From: Pararhodobacter zhoushanensis
GTDB taxonomy: Bacteria > Pseudomonadota > Alphaproteobacteria > Rhodobacterales > Rhodobacteraceae
Assembly: GCF_025949695.1 (NCBI RefSeq)
Contig: NZ_JAPDFL010000001.1
Coordinates: 581,001-645,000 of the forward strand
DNA length: 64,000 nucleotides
Reading direction: 5' to 3'
This document shows positions 63,989 to 64,000 of this stretch, piece by piece (positions within the stretch are counted from its first letter, which is position 1; each line of letters opens with the position of its first letter). The position numbers were made by a program, and so were the translations under genes. The notes below the pieces were generated by a model, which was not told the origin of the DNA, did no database searches, and worked only from the letters and a program-made list of their open reading frames with translations.

Positions 63989-64000
63989 ATGACCGACGAC
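63989..64000 (+). CDS. Start of a gene truncated by the window edge
   Basis: Only ATG ACC GAC GAC (MTDD) is inside the window. AAGGAAAG ends three bases before the ATG, a good ribosome site. It is divergent from rsmB across 76 bases. The protein cannot be identified from four codons; a DUF1674 or similar short protein would fit the family neighbourhood, but this is a guess. Confidence 0.5.

Noticed and set aside
1..64000. tRNA, rRNA, CRISPR arrays, insertion sequences, integrases and prophage genes
   Set aside because: No cloverleaf-like segments, spaced repeats, transposase, integrase or phage proteins were seen on either strand.

Overview
The window reads as a chromosomal segment of a marine alphaproteobacterium of the Rhodobacteraceae (Roseobacter-type). 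The DNA is GC-rich and gene-dense, many neighbouring genes share a 4-base ATGA stop/start overlap, and the right end carries rsmB - heparinase II/III-like - purH - lspA - DUF3035 lipoprotein - two M16 peptidases - mutL - rmuC, an order I associate with this family. No rRNA, tRNA, CRISPR array, phage or insertion sequence was found.

Left (1-13.4 kb, all minus strand): a Wzy-like polymerase, then a compact hybrid PKS/NRPS operon. It holds a 2109-residue PKS (KS-AT-KR-DH-ACP-TE), a family 2 glycosyltransferase, and an NRPS (formyltransferase - half condensation domain - adenylation domain with an embedded luciferase-like monooxygenase - carrier protein). The adenylation pocket can be read by hand and is close to the glycine code. 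A reduced, possibly formylated and oxygenated glycine-derived small polyketide is the inferred product. A WecG/TagA glycosyltransferase and another GT2 follow, so the cluster sits inside a polysaccharide neighbourhood.

15.4-24.1 kb (mostly plus strand): an SCP2-type thiolase, an acyl-CoA ligase and a PPC/DUF296 protein form one coupled operon. A malonate module follows: a GntR regulator divergent from malonyl-CoA decarboxylase (matA), malonyl-CoA synthetase (matB) and an M20 peptidase. 24.1-33.5 kb: idi, then a Wzx/Wzz-type exopolysaccharide locus (chain-length protein, BY-kinase-like ATPase, flippase, three glycosyltransferases, a secreted glycosidase-like protein). 33.6-42.2 kb: housekeeping and small operons (gph, MFS, AhpD-like, GNAT, CinA-like, a beta-barrel-like protein, map, an H-NS/HvrA-like regulator, YaiI, an SH3-type protein). 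42.3-50.4 kb: a second surface-glycan set (ABC-2 exporter permease, cysQ, galU, two paralogous glycosyltransferases, a GT14-like enzyme and a two-lobed sulfotransferase), which suggests a sulfated glycan. 50.6-64 kb: DUF2853, a lytic transglycosylase and the conserved block above.

Three genes (NRPS 3' end, matB 3' end, flippase middle) appear frameshifted, two at mononucleotide runs and one in a CG-rich stretch. This may be sequencing error, decay or slippage. A composite intergenic element (GGGGGC/GCCCCC hairpin followed by a conserved ACCCCCG...TATTT...AGATGA tract; ATATTT in two copies) occurs three times.
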